Shown: positions 19,983-29,196 of the stretch, piece by piece
How positions within the stretch are numbered: the stretch's first letter is position 1
Layout of the letters: each line of letters begins with the position of its first letter
NCBI RefSeq assembly: GCF_003086895.1
Contig: NZ_CP026004.1
Span: 746,084 to 810,083 of the forward strand
Reading direction: 5' to 3'
Origin: Stenotrophomonas sp. ESTM1D_MKCIP4_1
Lineage (GTDB): Bacteria; Pseudomonadota; Gammaproteobacteria; Xanthomonadales; Xanthomonadaceae
DNA: 64,000 nt
Program-made: the position numbers and the translations under genes
Notes under the pieces: model-generated
Databases searched by the model: none
What the model saw: the letters and a program-made list of their open reading frames with translations, nothing else
What the model was told of the DNA's origin: nothing

Positions 19983-21158
19983 ATGTCCCCTCCGTCACCC
20001 ACCACGCCCATCGACAGCGGGCACCGCACCCTTGCAACGGTCCTGCTGGCGGTTTCCGCCTTTCTCATTGTCACCACCGAATTCCTGATCGTCGGTCTGC
20101 TGCCGGCACTGGCCCGTGATCTGGGGCTGAGCATTGCATCGGCAGGGCGGCTGGTCACGCTGTTCGCCTTCACGGTGATGCTGGCCGGCCCACCGCTGAC
20201 CGCGCTGCTTTCCCACATCGACAGGCGGCGGCTGTTCATTGCCATCCTCGTGCTGTTTGCGGTCTCCAACGCCCTGGCCGCCCTGGCCCAACAGCCGTGG
20301 GCACTCGCCGTGGCACGGGTACTGCCTGCGCTGGCCCTGCCTGTGTTCTGGGGCACTGCCAGTGAAACGGCGGCACAGTTGGCGCCTGCCGGGCAGCAGG
20401 GGCGGGCAGTCGCACGCGTCTACATGGGCATCGCCGCCGCGATGGTGTTTGGCATCCCGCTGGGCACACTGGCCGCCGACAGCGTCGGCTGGCGCGGCAG
20501 TTTCTGGCTGCTCGCAGCGCTGCCGCTGCTGATGGCGGCGGCGCTGTGGATCTGGCTGCCGTCGACAGCGGCCGCGCCGTCGCGCCGACTGGGCGATCAG
20601 CTCAAGGCCGTGCGTGGGCCTGCGTTGCTCGGCAATGTGCTGCTGTCCGTGCTGGTGTTCACCGCGATGTTCGCGGCCTACACCTATCTGGCCGATGTCC
20701 TCGAACGCCTGCTGGGCATCCCCACCGCACAGGTCGGCTGGTGGTTGATGGGCTTCGGTGCCGTCGGCCTGCTGGGCAACTTCCTGGGCGGGCGCTGGGT
20801 GGACCGCGCGCCGCTGGGTGCGACGCTGGTTTTCTGTGCCGTGCTCGCCCTGGGCATGCTGGGCAGCACCGCGCTGGCAGAACATCGCGCCCTGGCAGTC
20901 CTTGCGCTGGCGGTGTGGGGCGTGGCACACACCGCATTGTTCCCGCTGTGCCAGGTGCGGGTGATGCGTGCCGCACCGCAGGCCCAGGCATTGGCCGGCA
21001 CCCTGAACGTGTCGGCCGCCAATGCCGGCATCGGCCTGGGTGCCCTGCTGGGCGGCGGGGTGATCGAGCGCAGCGGCCTGGTGTCGCTGGGCGCGGCAGC
21101 GGCGGCCGTGGCACTGCTGGTGATCGCGGGGGGCCTGCTGCTGCGACGCTGGCAATAG
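19983..21158 (+). CDS. MFS transporter, AraJ/YdhP-like drug or sugar exporter
   Basis: A 391-residue inner-membrane protein with about 12 hydrophobic segments. The first helix pair carries FLIVTTEFLIVGLLPALARD, typical of the DHA1 AraJ/YdhP/NepI branch, and the loop after helix 2 has LSHIDRRRLF in place of the GxxxDRxxRR motif A. The gene is divergent from a LysR regulator that probably controls it. The substrate is unknown. Confidence 0.9.
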   Translation: MSPPSPTTPIDSGHRTLATVLLAVSAFLIVTTEFLIVGLLPALARDLGLSIASAGRLVTLFAFTVMLAGPPLTALLSHIDRRRLFIAILVLFAVSNALAALAQQPWALAVARVLPALALPVFWGTASETAAQLAPAGQQGRAVARVYMGIAAAMVFGIPLGTLAADSVGWRGSFWLLAALPLLMAAALWIWLPSTAAAPSRRLGDQLKAVRGPALLGNVLLSVLVFTAMFAAYTYLADVLERLLGIPTAQVGWWLMGFGAVGLLGNFLGGRWVDRAPLGATLVFCAVLALGMLGSTALAEHRALAVLALAVWGVAHTALFPLCQVRVMRAAPQAQALAGTLNVSAANAGIGLGALLGGGVIERSGLVSLGAAAAAVALLVIAGGLLLRRWQ

Positions 21159-21190
21159 GTGGGCGCGGCGCTGCCCGCCGCTGAATGAAA

Positions 21191-21218
21191 AAGCCCGGGC
21201 ATCTGCATGCCCGGGCTT
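21191..21218. terminator. Bidirectional terminator
   Basis: A perfect 12-bp stem, AAGCCCGGGCAT/ATGCCCGGGCTT with a CTGC loop, lies between the convergent MFS gene and rbsK. On the minus strand it is followed by a T-run (TTTTTCATTC), so it should work best for the nupC-rbsK transcript. Confidence 0.88.
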
Positions 21219-21221
21219 CTC

Positions 21222-21244
21222 ATCCACGCATGGCGTGGATCTAC
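21222..21244 (-). repeat. SMAG (REP) element
   Basis: One minus-oriented ATCCACGCATGGCGTGGAT copy ending in CTAC, between the terminator and the rbsK stop. Confidence 0.9.
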
Positions 21245-21259
21245 TCCAGCAATGGAGCG

Positions 21260-22225
21260 TTATTTCACTTCAGCGTCGGCCGGGGTGAAGCGCGGCATCG
21301 CCGCGGCGGCGCCTTCCTTTTCGGTGGAGCGGCCGGCGAACTGGTTGGCGAAACGCACATGGCGGGCGAACGGCGCGTCCGGTACCTGGGCGATGGACGC
21401 CGCCAGCGCGCCGTTGAAGGCATCGCCGGCCCCGGTGGTGTCGATCGCCTGTACCTGCTCGGCACCCACGCGGTAGTACGGCTGGGTATCGCCACGCAGG
21501 TTCTCGTCGGCATGCGAAACGAACACGCCCACCGCGCCCAGGGTCACCACCACGGTGCCGTTGCCGACCAGCTTGCGGCACAGCGCGTGCAGGCTGGCGC
21601 CATCCAGTGCGGCCACGTCGTCGGCATCCACGCGCTCACCGACATGACGGCCCAGCAGCGAAGCGAACTCGGTCTCGTTCGGGGTCAGCACATCGGCCAG
21701 CTTCAGCAGGCCGATGCTGGACGGGGCATCTGCCGGCGCGGCGTTCAGCACGGTGGTGACACCGGCTTCGCGCGCTGCCGCCAGGGCTGCTTCAATCGTC
21801 TGCACCGGCGATTCCAGCTGCACCAGCACCACCTTGGCGCCGGCCAGCAGGGCCTGCTGCTGCTCCAGGAACCCGGTGCTCAGCGCGGCATTGGCGCCGG
21901 GGCCGATGACGATGGTGTTGCGGCCACGGGCATCGACGTAGATGCCTGCGGTGCCGGTGGGCTCGCTGCTGGCCTCGGCGATCAGTGCGAAGCCATCCTG
22001 CGCGGCCAGCGCACGCGCCGTGGCGCCACCGACGTCATCGCCCAGCGCACACACGAACGTGGTGTCGGCGCCGGCACGGCAGGCCGCCACGGCCTGGTTG
22101 AAGCCCTTGCCACCCGGGCCGGTGCTGTAGCGGCCGGCAATGGTCGCACCCGGCGCCGGCAGCGCTTCGCACCGCCACACGTGATCGACATTGAAGGAAC
22201 CGACGACAACGACACTGCTGCTCAT
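21260..22225 (-). CDS. rbsK: Ribokinase-family sugar kinase
   Basis: A 321-residue PfkB-family kinase. Seen: SVVVVGSFNVDHVWR at the N-terminus, the substrate-binding GPGGKGFNQAVAACRAGA, and the catalytic DTTGAGDAFNGALAA near the C-terminus. The family phosphorylates ribose with ATP; beside a nucleoside transporter it probably handles ribose or deoxyribose released from imported nucleosides. I chose the ATG at 22225 with GAGAAG 9 nt upstream; a TTG at 22246 would add seven residues. It follows nupC by 25 bp and is surely in the same operon. Confidence 0.9.
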   Translation of the reverse strand: MSSSVVVVGSFNVDHVWRCEALPAPGATIAGRYSTGPGGKGFNQAVAACRAGADTTFVCALGDDVGGATARALAAQDGFALIAEASSEPTGTAGIYVDARGRNTIVIGPGANAALSTGFLEQQQALLAGAKVVLVQLESPVQTIEAALAAAREAGVTTVLNAAPADAPSSIGLLKLADVLTPNETEFASLLGRHVGERVDADDVAALDGASLHALCRKLVGNGTVVVTLGAVGVFVSHADENLRGDTQPYYRVGAEQVQAIDTTGAGDAFNGALAASIAQVPDAPFARHVRFANQFAGRSTEKEGAAAAMPRFTPADAEVK

Positions 22226-22250
22226 AGGGGATTTCTTCTCAAACAAGGGT

Positions 22251-23549
22251 TCAACTGAAGTGCGTCAGCACGCCGGCGATGGTCGCGGTCATGAACGTGG
22301 CGATGGTACCGCCCAGCACGGCGCGCAGGCCGAACTTGGCCAGGTCGTGGCGACGTTCCGGGGCCAGGCCGCCGATGCCGCCGATCTGGATGGCGATCGA
22401 GCTGAAGTTGGCGAAGCCGCACAGGGCGTAGGTTGCGATCAGGCGGCCTTCGTCGGACAGCGACACGCCCGCGATCTGGCCGTTCACGATCTGCGACAGC
22501 TCGGTGTAGGCCACGAACTCGTTGATGACGACCTTCTGGCCGATCAGCGAGCCGACGGTGGTGGCGTCGGCCCACGGGGTGCCGATGACCCAGGCGATCG
22601 GGGCCAGCACGTAACCGAAGATGGTCGACAGGTTGGTCGGCTTGCCGATCGCAGCGGCCAGGCCGGTGACATCACCGATCCAGGTCAGCGGGGCGTTGAG
22701 CAGGGCGATCAGGGCGATGAAGGCCAGCAGCATCGCGCCGATGTTCAGCGCCAGCTTCAGGCCATCAGCGGCGCCGGCGGCAGCCGCGTCGATGATGTTG
22801 CTGGAGGTCTTTTCCACTTCCATCTTCACCGTGCCGCGGGTCAGCGGGGTGCCGGTTTCCGGAATCAGCAGCTTGGCCACGACCAGGGTGGCCGGGGCCG
22901 CCATGATGCTGGCTGCCAGCAGATGCTTGGCGTAGAAGGCCTGCTGCGCCGGATCGCCGCCGCCGAGCATGCCCACGTAGGCCGCCAGCACGCCGCCGGC
23001 GATGTGGGCCATGCCGCCGATCATCATGGTCAGCAGCTCGGACTGGGTCATCTTCGCGATGTACGGGCGTACGGTCAGCGGCGCCTCGGTCTGGCCGATG
23101 AAGACGCTGGCGCAGACGCTGGTGGTTTCCGCACCGGACACGCGCATCACCTTGGTGATCGACCACGCCATCACGCGGACGATGGCCTGCATGACGTTCA
23201 GGTGGTACATCACGCCCATCAGCGCCGAGAAGAAGATGATGGTCGGCAGCACCTGGAAGGCGAAGATGAAGCCGTAGTTCTGGGTGTCCATCAACGAGCC
23301 GAAGATGAAGCCCGAGCCTTCATTGACGAAGCTGAGGATCTTGACGAAGCCCTTGCCCAGGGCATCGAACACGTCGCGCCCGCCGGGGACCAGGATCACC
23401 AGCGCCGCGAACGCGATCTGCAGGGTGATACCGGTGATGACCAGCTTCCAGTCCACCGCACGCTTGTTGTTGGAAAACAGCCAGGTGATGCCGATCAGCA
23501 CCGCCAACCCGAAAAGGCCGAAGCCGATCCTGCCCAAACCTTCGACCAT
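22251..23549 (-). CDS. nupC: Concentrative nucleoside transporter (NupC/CNT family)
   Basis: A 432-residue inner-membrane symporter. The signature regions are IFFSALMGVMYHLNVMQAIV, SGAETTSVCASVFIGQTEAP, and GFANFSSIAIQIGGIGGLAP near the C-terminus. CNT proteins import nucleosides with H+ or Na+. It is the first gene of an operon with the ribokinase, so the pair forms a nucleoside/pentose salvage unit. Confidence 0.95.
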   Translation of the reverse strand: MVEGLGRIGFGLFGLAVLIGITWLFSNNKRAVDWKLVITGITLQIAFAALVILVPGGRDVFDALGKGFVKILSFVNEGSGFIFGSLMDTQNYGFIFAFQVLPTIIFFSALMGVMYHLNVMQAIVRVMAWSITKVMRVSGAETTSVCASVFIGQTEAPLTVRPYIAKMTQSELLTMMIGGMAHIAGGVLAAYVGMLGGGDPAQQAFYAKHLLAASIMAAPATLVVAKLLIPETGTPLTRGTVKMEVEKTSSNIIDAAAAGAADGLKLALNIGAMLLAFIALIALLNAPLTWIGDVTGLAAAIGKPTNLSTIFGYVLAPIAWVIGTPWADATTVGSLIGQKVVINEFVAYTELSQIVNGQIAGVSLSDEGRLIATYALCGFANFSSIAIQIGGIGGLAPERRHDLAKFGLRAVLGGTIATFMTATIAGVLTHFS

Positions 23550-23739
23550 GAGAGCTCCCCCGGGGGCGCGCGAAAAACGGGAAGCCTAGTGCAGGGCCGG
23601 GGCTGGGGCAAGGAAAAGCGGCGTGCGGGGGGGCATCGGCATCGAACAAGCCAGCAACGGCAAGGGGTTGCCGCCGCGGGGCGCGGGTAGAATGGTGCTC
23701 GATCCCGGCCCGTATGCGGGCCTGCAACAGGAGAATCGC

Positions 23740-24711
23740 ATGCTCTACCGTCGCCTTGGTTCCACCGGCCTGCCGGTGTCGGCCCTGTCCTTTGGCGCCT
23801 GGGTGACCTTCGGCGACCAGGTGCCGCGTGACGAGGCCCGTAACCTGGTGGCCGCCGCCTGGGATCACGGCATCAACTTCTTCGACAACGCCGAGGGCTA
23901 CGCCAACGGCCGCGCCGAGCAGGTAATGGGCGATGTGATCGCCGACCTGCGGTTGCCGCGTGATGGCTACTGCGTGTCCAGCAAGGTGTTCTTCGGCAGC
24001 GCCAAGGACCCGCGCCCCACCCAGCGCGGCCTGTCGCGCAAGCACGTCACCGACGCCTGCCACGCCGCGCTCAAGCGCCTGCGGGTGGATTACCTGGACC
24101 TTTATTACTGCCACCGCCCGGATCCGGACGCGCCCATCGCCGAGACCGTGCATGCCATGGACACGCTGGTGCGGCAGGGCAAGGTGCTCTACTGGGGGAC
24201 CTCGGAATGGTCGGCCACGCAGATCGAAGAGGCGGTGGACATCGCCGCGCGCCACAACTGGCAGGCGCCCTCGATGGAGCAGCCGCAGTACAACCTGCTG
24301 CATCGTGAGCGGGTGGAAGTGGAATACGCCCCGTTGTATGCCAGTGCCGGGCTGGGCACGACCATCTTCTCGCCGCTGGCCTCGGGCCTGCTCAGTGGCA
24401 AGTACGACCAGGGCATTCCGGCTGACGCGCGTCTGGGCCGCGAGGGCATGGGCTGGCTGCAGGACCTGGTGCTGGGCCAGAACGCCGCCGTGCGCCTTGC
24501 CCAGGTGCGCCGCTTCAGCGAGGTGGCCGCTGAGCTCGGCCATGCCCCGGCCAGCTTGGCGATCGCCTGGTGCCTGCGCAATCCCAATGTTTCCAGCGTG
24601 ATCCTTGGCGCCAGCCGGGTCAGCCAGCTGCTGCAGAACCTGCAGGCGCTGGAGGTCCTGCAGCAGGTGGACGACGCCGGCTGGGCGAAGGTGGAAGCAG
24701 CCTTCATCTGA
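23740..24711 (+). CDS. Aldo/keto reductase
   Basis: A 323-residue NADPH-dependent oxidoreductase in the branch related to potassium-channel beta subunits and YghZ. The catalytic tetrad is visible: Asp in INFFDNAEGYANG with the Tyr five residues later, Lys in VSSKVFFG, and His in YYCHRPDPDAP. The cofactor site includes IFSPLASGLLSGKY. The ATG at 23740 has CAGGAG 8 nt upstream. It is a single gene, divergent from nupC. Confidence 0.92.
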   Translation: MLYRRLGSTGLPVSALSFGAWVTFGDQVPRDEARNLVAAAWDHGINFFDNAEGYANGRAEQVMGDVIADLRLPRDGYCVSSKVFFGSAKDPRPTQRGLSRKHVTDACHAALKRLRVDYLDLYYCHRPDPDAPIAETVHAMDTLVRQGKVLYWGTSEWSATQIEEAVDIAARHNWQAPSMEQPQYNLLHRERVEVEYAPLYASAGLGTTIFSPLASGLLSGKYDQGIPADARLGREGMGWLQDLVLGQNAAVRLAQVRRFSEVAAELGHAPASLAIAWCLRNPNVSSVILGASRVSQLLQNLQALEVLQQVDDAGWAKVEAAFI

Positions 24712-24726
24712 CCGCGCCTGCTCTTG

Positions 24727-24845
24727 GTAGTGTCGAGCTCTGCTCGACGCCGCGCGAAGCGCGGATGCCGCTTGTCTGGCATCGAAAAGCAGTCGAGCAA
24801 GGCTCGACTCTACAAGGGCCAAAGCAGTCGAGCAGGGTTCGACGC
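24727..24845. repeat. SMAG pair plus a degenerate third copy
   Basis: Plus copy at 24727-24749 and minus copy at 24791-24813 (AGTCGAGCAAGGCTCGACTC), with the linker containing CGCGCGAAGCGCGGATGCCG. A third stem AGTCGAGCAGGGTTCGACG at 24826-24845 lacks the CTAC end and looks decayed. They separate the reductase gene from the heme locus. Confidence 0.85.
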
Positions 24846-24922
24846 CACCGCTTTCGATTGATGCGATCTATCGAAATTGCGATTTCGATCATAAATCCCA
24901 TCAATGGAATTGAGAATGGTTG

Positions 24923-24950
24923 TTGATTGTTAACTGAGAATCATTATCAT
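24923..24950 (+). promoter_or_regulatory. Fur box and overlapping promoter of the heme locus
   Basis: The 19-mer at 24930-24948 (TTAACTGAGAATCATTATC) matches the classic Fur consensus at 14 of 19 positions, including the whole right half. It overlaps a plausible promoter, TTGATT (24923-24928), 16-bp spacer, TATCAT (24945-24950). Binding of Fe-Fur would block transcription of hemP and the receptor, so the locus should be on under iron limitation. Confidence 0.85.
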
Positions 24951-24976
24951 CTGAATCGTCCCTCGCACGAGTCCAG

Positions 24977-25177
24977 ATGCTCATGAATGCTCAACCTGTA
25001 CTGCTGCGCCCCGAAACGCTGACCCTGCGCGACCGCCCGGTGCGTGTCGTCCCGCCGGAAGAAGTGATCGACAGCGAAGCCCTGCTGAAGGGCCGCCGCG
25101 AAATCCTGATCCAGCACGGCGACCGTTTCTACCGGCTGCGCCACACCAGCAACGACAAGCTGATCCTGACCAAGTAA
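24977..25177 (+). CDS. hemP: Hemin uptake protein HemP
   Basis: A 66-residue protein with the HemP ending GDRFYRLRHTSNDKLILTK. HemP proteins precede heme receptors in many proteobacteria; in some species they act as activators of the receptor gene, but the mechanism is not settled. The ATG at 24977 gives MLMNAQPVLL; the ATG at 24983 is also possible. It lies 27 bp after the Fur box and is first in the heme locus. Confidence 0.93.
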   Translation: MLMNAQPVLLRPETLTLRDRPVRVVPPEEVIDSEALLKGRREILIQHGDRFYRLRHTSNDKLILTK

Positions 25178-25326
25178 CGCGGTCTGGTCGCCCGCCGCCC
25201 TCCCTCCTGCCGGCCACGCTGGCAGGGTGGGCGACCCGTCCGCTCCCGCTCTCTCCCCCTCGGCTGTCCGTGCACGTTCTGCGTGCCGGTGGCCGGGGGC
25301 TCCCCCTGCCTGATCGATCACCGCCG

Positions 25327-27513
25327 ATGACCCGCCCGACCGCCCTGTCCGTTGCCCTGTGGATGGCCCTGCCGCTGTCCGCCCACGCTGCTGCCGATGC
25401 CGCGCCGGAGACGCGCGAATTCGATCGGGTGCAGGTCACCGCTACCCGCACCGAACGTGCGGTCAGTGACGTGGCCGCCACGGTCGATGTGATCGACCGC
25501 GAGCAGATGGACCGGCAGCTGGTGCACGACATCAAGGACCTGATCCGCTACGAACCCGGACTGTCGGCCGGCCGCAGCGCCACCCGCTTCGGCCTGGGCA
25601 GCATCCGCATCCGTGGCCTGGACGGCAACCGCGTGCGCATCCAGACTGATGGCATTGCCATGCCGACCAGTTTCAGCATCGGCTCGTTCTCCAACGCCAA
25701 CCGCAACTTCACCGATCTGGACACGCTCAAGCGGGTGGAGATCGTGCGCGGTCCGGCCAGTTCCCTGTACGGCTCGGACGCCCTCGGCGGCGTGGTGGCC
25801 TTCGTCACCAAGGACCCGGCCGATTACCTGAAGGACGGCAAGGACAGCTACGCAGGCCTGAAATTCGGCTATGACGGCGAGTGGAAGGGCCTGCTGGGCG
25901 GCGTCACCGGCGCCTGGGGCGGCGAGCACTGGAGCGGCATGGTCAACATCAACCATCGCCAGGGCCAGGAAACCGACAACCAGGGCGACATCCGCAGCCT
26001 CGACAACACCCGCACCGCAGCCAACCCGCAGGATCGCGACGGTCGCAGCGGCCTGGCCAAGCTGGTGTATGCGCCCAGCGAAGACCAGCGCTTCCGGCTG
26101 ACCGTGGAAGGCAACGAAGACAACACCGATACCGATGTGTTGTCTTCCATCGACCGCACGACCACGACCAGCATGAAGGCGCGCGATACGCAGAACCGCA
26201 CGCGGGTGTCCTTCGCGCATGAAATGGATGCGCTGGACAAGGGCTTTGCTGACAGCCTGCATTGGCAGCTGTACACCCAGCACAGCGAAACCACCCAGAT
26301 CACCGATGAAGGCCGCGCCAACCGCAGCCGTCGTCATCGCGAGTTCAATTTCGACCAGCGTGCGTGGGGCCTGCAGCTGCAGCTCAACAAGGCGTTCAGC
26401 ACCGGCAGCGTCGAACACGCGCTGACCTACGGTTTCGACGGCGCGCGCACGGACATCCGCCAGAAGCGCGACGGCTACCAGGTGCTGGCCACCGGCCAGG
26501 TCACCAGCACGCTGCTGCCCGACATCTTCCCGGTGCGCGACTTCCCGATCAGCAGGACCACCGAGCTGGGCCTGTACGCGCAGGATGAAATGCGCCTGGC
26601 CGACGGCAGGCTCTCGTTGGTGCCCGGTGTGCGCGTGGACCGTTACGAGCTGAAGCCGGAAGTGGACAGCATCTTCGCCGAAGACAATCCCGGCGTACCG
26701 GTATCCAAGCTGAGCAAGACCAGCGTGTCGCCGAAGTTCGGCCTGGTCTACCGCTTCACCGATGCGTGGTCGCTGTTTGCCGGCTATTCGCGTGGCTTCC
26801 GCTCGCCGCCGTACAACGACGTCAATCTCGGCTTCACCAATTTCGCGTTCGGCTACACGGCCATTCCCAACCCGGACCTCAAGCCGGAAACCAGTGATGG
26901 CGTGGAGCTGGGCCTGCGGTTCGCCGCGCCGGTGGCCTATGTCAGCCTCAGCGGCTACTACAACGATTACAAGGATTTCATCGAGTCGCAGTCGATGGTC
27001 GGAACCAATGACCAGGGCCTGATGGTGTTCCAGTCGCGCAACATCGCCGACGCGCGCATCTACGGTGCCGAACTGAAGGCCGGCGTGGATTTCGGCCAGG
27101 TCAGTCCGGCGCTGCAGGGCTGGGCACTGCGCAGTGCGGTGGCCTGGTCGCGCGGTGACAACAAGACCGAAGATACGCCGCTGGATTCCATCGACCCGCT
27201 GCGCGGCACCGTCGGCCTGATGTACGACACCGACACCTGGGGCGTCGAACTGGCCGGCACCTTCGTCAAACGCAAGGACCGCGTCGCGACAGCGACCGTC
27301 TACCGCCCGGCCGGCTACGGCGTGGCTGACCTGATGGCGCACTGGAACTTCGCGCCGGGTGCCACCTTCAACGTCGGTGTGTTCAATCTGGGTGACAAGC
27401 GCTACATCGACTGGTCCAACGTGGGCTCGACCCTGTCGGCCAGCAGCACCGTCCTGGACCGCTATACCAGCCCCGGCCGCACGCTGTCGGCCAGCCTTGC
27501 CGTTTCCTGGTGA
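25327..27513 (+). CDS. TonB-dependent heme/hemoglobin receptor
   Basis: A 728-residue outer-membrane receptor. The signal peptide ends near LPLSAHAAA. A TonB-box-like segment is DRVQVTATRTERA; the plug follows (VEIVRGPASSLYGSDALGGV, residues about 138-157). The barrel includes the family motifs FRSPPYNDVNLGFTNF and NPDLKPETSDGVELGLRF characteristic of the hemoglobin/transferrin/lactoferrin receptor group. The C-terminus is SLAVSW, an aromatic end as expected for an outer-membrane protein. With hemP and a Fur box upstream, heme is the likely ligand. Confidence 0.93.
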   Translation: MTRPTALSVALWMALPLSAHAAADAAPETREFDRVQVTATRTERAVSDVAATVDVIDREQMDRQLVHDIKDLIRYEPGLSAGRSATRFGLGSIRIRGLDGNRVRIQTDGIAMPTSFSIGSFSNANRNFTDLDTLKRVEIVRGPASSLYGSDALGGVVAFVTKDPADYLKDGKDSYAGLKFGYDGEWKGLLGGVTGAWGGEHWSGMVNINHRQGQETDNQGDIRSLDNTRTAANPQDRDGRSGLAKLVYAPSEDQRFRLTVEGNEDNTDTDVLSSIDRTTTTSMKARDTQNRTRVSFAHEMDALDKGFADSLHWQLYTQHSETTQITDEGRANRSRRHREFNFDQRAWGLQLQLNKAFSTGSVEHALTYGFDGARTDIRQKRDGYQVLATGQVTSTLLPDIFPVRDFPISRTTELGLYAQDEMRLADGRLSLVPGVRVDRYELKPEVDSIFAEDNPGVPVSKLSKTSVSPKFGLVYRFTDAWSLFAGYSRGFRSPPYNDVNLGFTNFAFGYTAIPNPDLKPETSDGVELGLRFAAPVAYVSLSGYYNDYKDFIESQSMVGTNDQGLMVFQSRNIADARIYGAELKAGVDFGQVSPALQGWALRSAVAWSRGDNKTEDTPLDSIDPLRGTVGLMYDTDTWGVELAGTFVKRKDRVATATVYRPAGYGVADLMAHWNFAPGATFNVGVFNLGDKRYIDWSNVGSTLSASSTVLDRYTSPGRTLSASLAVSW

Positions 27514-27518
27514 ACCCC

Positions 27519-28121
27519 ATGAGCCGAGCCCTGTCTGCACGTCGTCTGTCGTCCTTCCTGCCGCACCACGCGCTGCAGGCCTGGCCCACGCCGGCGCAGC
27601 TGGCCGCGCTGGGCACCGTGCTGTGCCTGTACCACGCCGACAGCAGCGAACTGGGCGGTTGGCGCCAGGCCGTTTCGGTGCACGCCTGCCAGGGCGTGGA
27701 CAGCGAAGGGGTGCGCGAAAGCCTGTGCTTCCTCGACGGGCGTGGCCGCTGCGTCTGGCGCCTGTACCTGCTGCCGGACAGCGATTTCCTGGCGTGGGAC
27801 CGGCTGGTGGCATCGCTGCCGCCGGGCCCGGAACATGATGCCGAAGGCAGCGTTGGTGAGCGCCTGTGGCGGCGCCTGGCCGGCCACCTGGGAGGGCAGC
27901 GCTGGCGCCTGTGCGCGCTGCGACTGCATGCCGCCGACGAAGGCCGCACCCTGGCCGCCAGCCTGTCCACGCTGTCCTCGCTGGGCGCCGCAACGGCGCG
28001 CCGCATCGCGCGGCTGGAAGGCGCCGAAGGCGAGCTGTCCATTGACGACTGCTGCTGCGCCGATGCCGCCCGCAGGCCGGCCCCGCGCATTCCGGGCGAA
28101 CTGCCGCTGGTCCGCCTGTAA
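27519..28121 (+). CDS. Heme-locus accessory protein of unknown function
   Basis: A soluble protein of 200 residues (203 if the GTG at 27510, overlapping the receptor stop by 4 bp, is used). I do not recognise the family. It has no signal peptide. Notable is an acidic, cysteine-rich motif near the C-terminus, SIDDCCCADAARRP, with three adjacent cysteines. The gene is coupled to the heme receptor, so a cytoplasmic heme-handling role is a reasonable guess but nothing in the sequence proves it. Confidence 0.72.
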   Translation: MSRALSARRLSSFLPHHALQAWPTPAQLAALGTVLCLYHADSSELGGWRQAVSVHACQGVDSEGVRESLCFLDGRGRCVWRLYLLPDSDFLAWDRLVASLPPGPEHDAEGSVGERLWRRLAGHLGGQRWRLCALRLHAADEGRTLAASLSTLSSLGAATARRIARLEGAEGELSIDDCCCADAARRPAPRIPGELPLVRL

Positions 28122-28192
28122 TCCGAACCCGAAGGATCGAATGCGGCCAGGGATGGCCACCCATCGAACGTGATACCCCGAAGGAATTCCAG

Positions 28193-29119
28193 ATGAAGTT
28201 GCAGACAGCCAGCGTGATGGTGCTGATCGCCGCAAGCGGTGCAGCCAGCGCGCAGCCCTCCGATATCGCCCGCGACCACGCCAGCATCCTGGCCATGCAG
28301 GGCGAATACACCGTGGATTTCGCCTTCGATGAAACCGTGCTGCTGAAGCCGGGCTACGAGCGTGCGCCGGCCATGCGCAGCGCCGGCAACGAAGTGGTGA
28401 TCGTGGTTGAAGACAGCCCGCGCCGCGTTGTCCTGCAGCACCTGCTGGTGGATGCCAAGAGCGGCCATGTAACCAAGCACTGGCGCCAGGACTGGGTGTA
28501 TGAAGCACCGAACCGGTTCGAGTTCAGTGCCGACCAGACCTGGCAGGTGCGCACGATCGCTGCGGCCACCAACAAGGGCGCCTGGACCCAGTGCGTGTAC
28601 GAGGTGAGCGACGCGCCGCGCTACTGCGGCACCGGCACCTGGACCTACGACAACAACGTGCCGACCTGGACCAGTGACATCAGCTGGCGCCCCCTGCCGC
28701 GCCGCGAATACACCAAGCGCAGCGATTACAACGCCCTGGCCGTGGTCAACCGCCACACGCTCACGCCCAATGGCTGGACCCACGAACAGTTCAACACCAA
28801 GGTGCAGCGCAATGCCGACAGCAGCCAGGTGGAGATCGCCCGTGAGTTCGGCTTCAATGACTACATCAAGACCACCGAGGTCGATTTCAGCCCGGCGCGC
28901 GATTACTGGAAGGCCACGGCCGGCTACTGGGCCAAGGTGCGCCAGCGCTGGGACGGTTTCCTGACCCAGGCCCCGGGCGTGCACCTGAAGACCAAGCTCG
29001 ACGGCATGGCGATGATCATCCCGCTGTTCACCCAGGCCGACGACATCCAGTCGGGCAAGAAGGTGAAGGATTCGCAGATCGACGCCGTGTTCGCCGAGTT
29101 CGTGGAAAAGGCCCGGTAA
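28193..29119 (+). CDS. Exported protein, DUF6607-like
   Basis: A 308-residue secreted protein with a signal peptide ending near AASGAASAQ. The body is rich in aromatic and charged residues (HWRQDWVYEAPNRFEF, WTYDNNVPTWTSDISWRPLP) and resembles the family I know as DUF6607, often found near TonB-dependent receptors. A ribosome-binding stretch GAAGGAATTCC precedes the ATG. As last gene of the heme locus it could bind heme or a heme protein outside the cytoplasm; this is inference. Confidence 0.75.
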   Translation: MKLQTASVMVLIAASGAASAQPSDIARDHASILAMQGEYTVDFAFDETVLLKPGYERAPAMRSAGNEVVIVVEDSPRRVVLQHLLVDAKSGHVTKHWRQDWVYEAPNRFEFSADQTWQVRTIAAATNKGAWTQCVYEVSDAPRYCGTGTWTYDNNVPTWTSDISWRPLPRREYTKRSDYNALAVVNRHTLTPNGWTHEQFNTKVQRNADSSQVEIAREFGFNDYIKTTEVDFSPARDYWKATAGYWAKVRQRWDGFLTQAPGVHLKTKLDGMAMIIPLFTQADDIQSGKKVKDSQIDAVFAEFVEKAR

Positions 29120-29136
29120 CCCCGGGCCGCAACCGC

Positions 29137-29192
29137 ATCCACGCATGGCGTGGATGCCGTCATTCGTCAGTAGATCCACGCCATGCGTGGAT
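29137..29192. repeat. Head-to-head SMAG stems
   Basis: A minus-type stem at 29137-29155 (ATCCACGCATGGCGTGGAT, without the CTAC end) and a full plus copy at 29170-29192 lie between the convergent DUF6607-like and DUF486 genes. Confidence 0.85.
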
Positions 29193-29196
29193 GCCG

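Noticed and set aside
25318..28311. 997-codon open frame antisense to the heme receptor
   Set aside because: Its composition (runs of His, Gln, Ala, Arg) is the usual antisense shadow of a high-GC gene; the plus strand encodes an intact TonB-dependent receptor.
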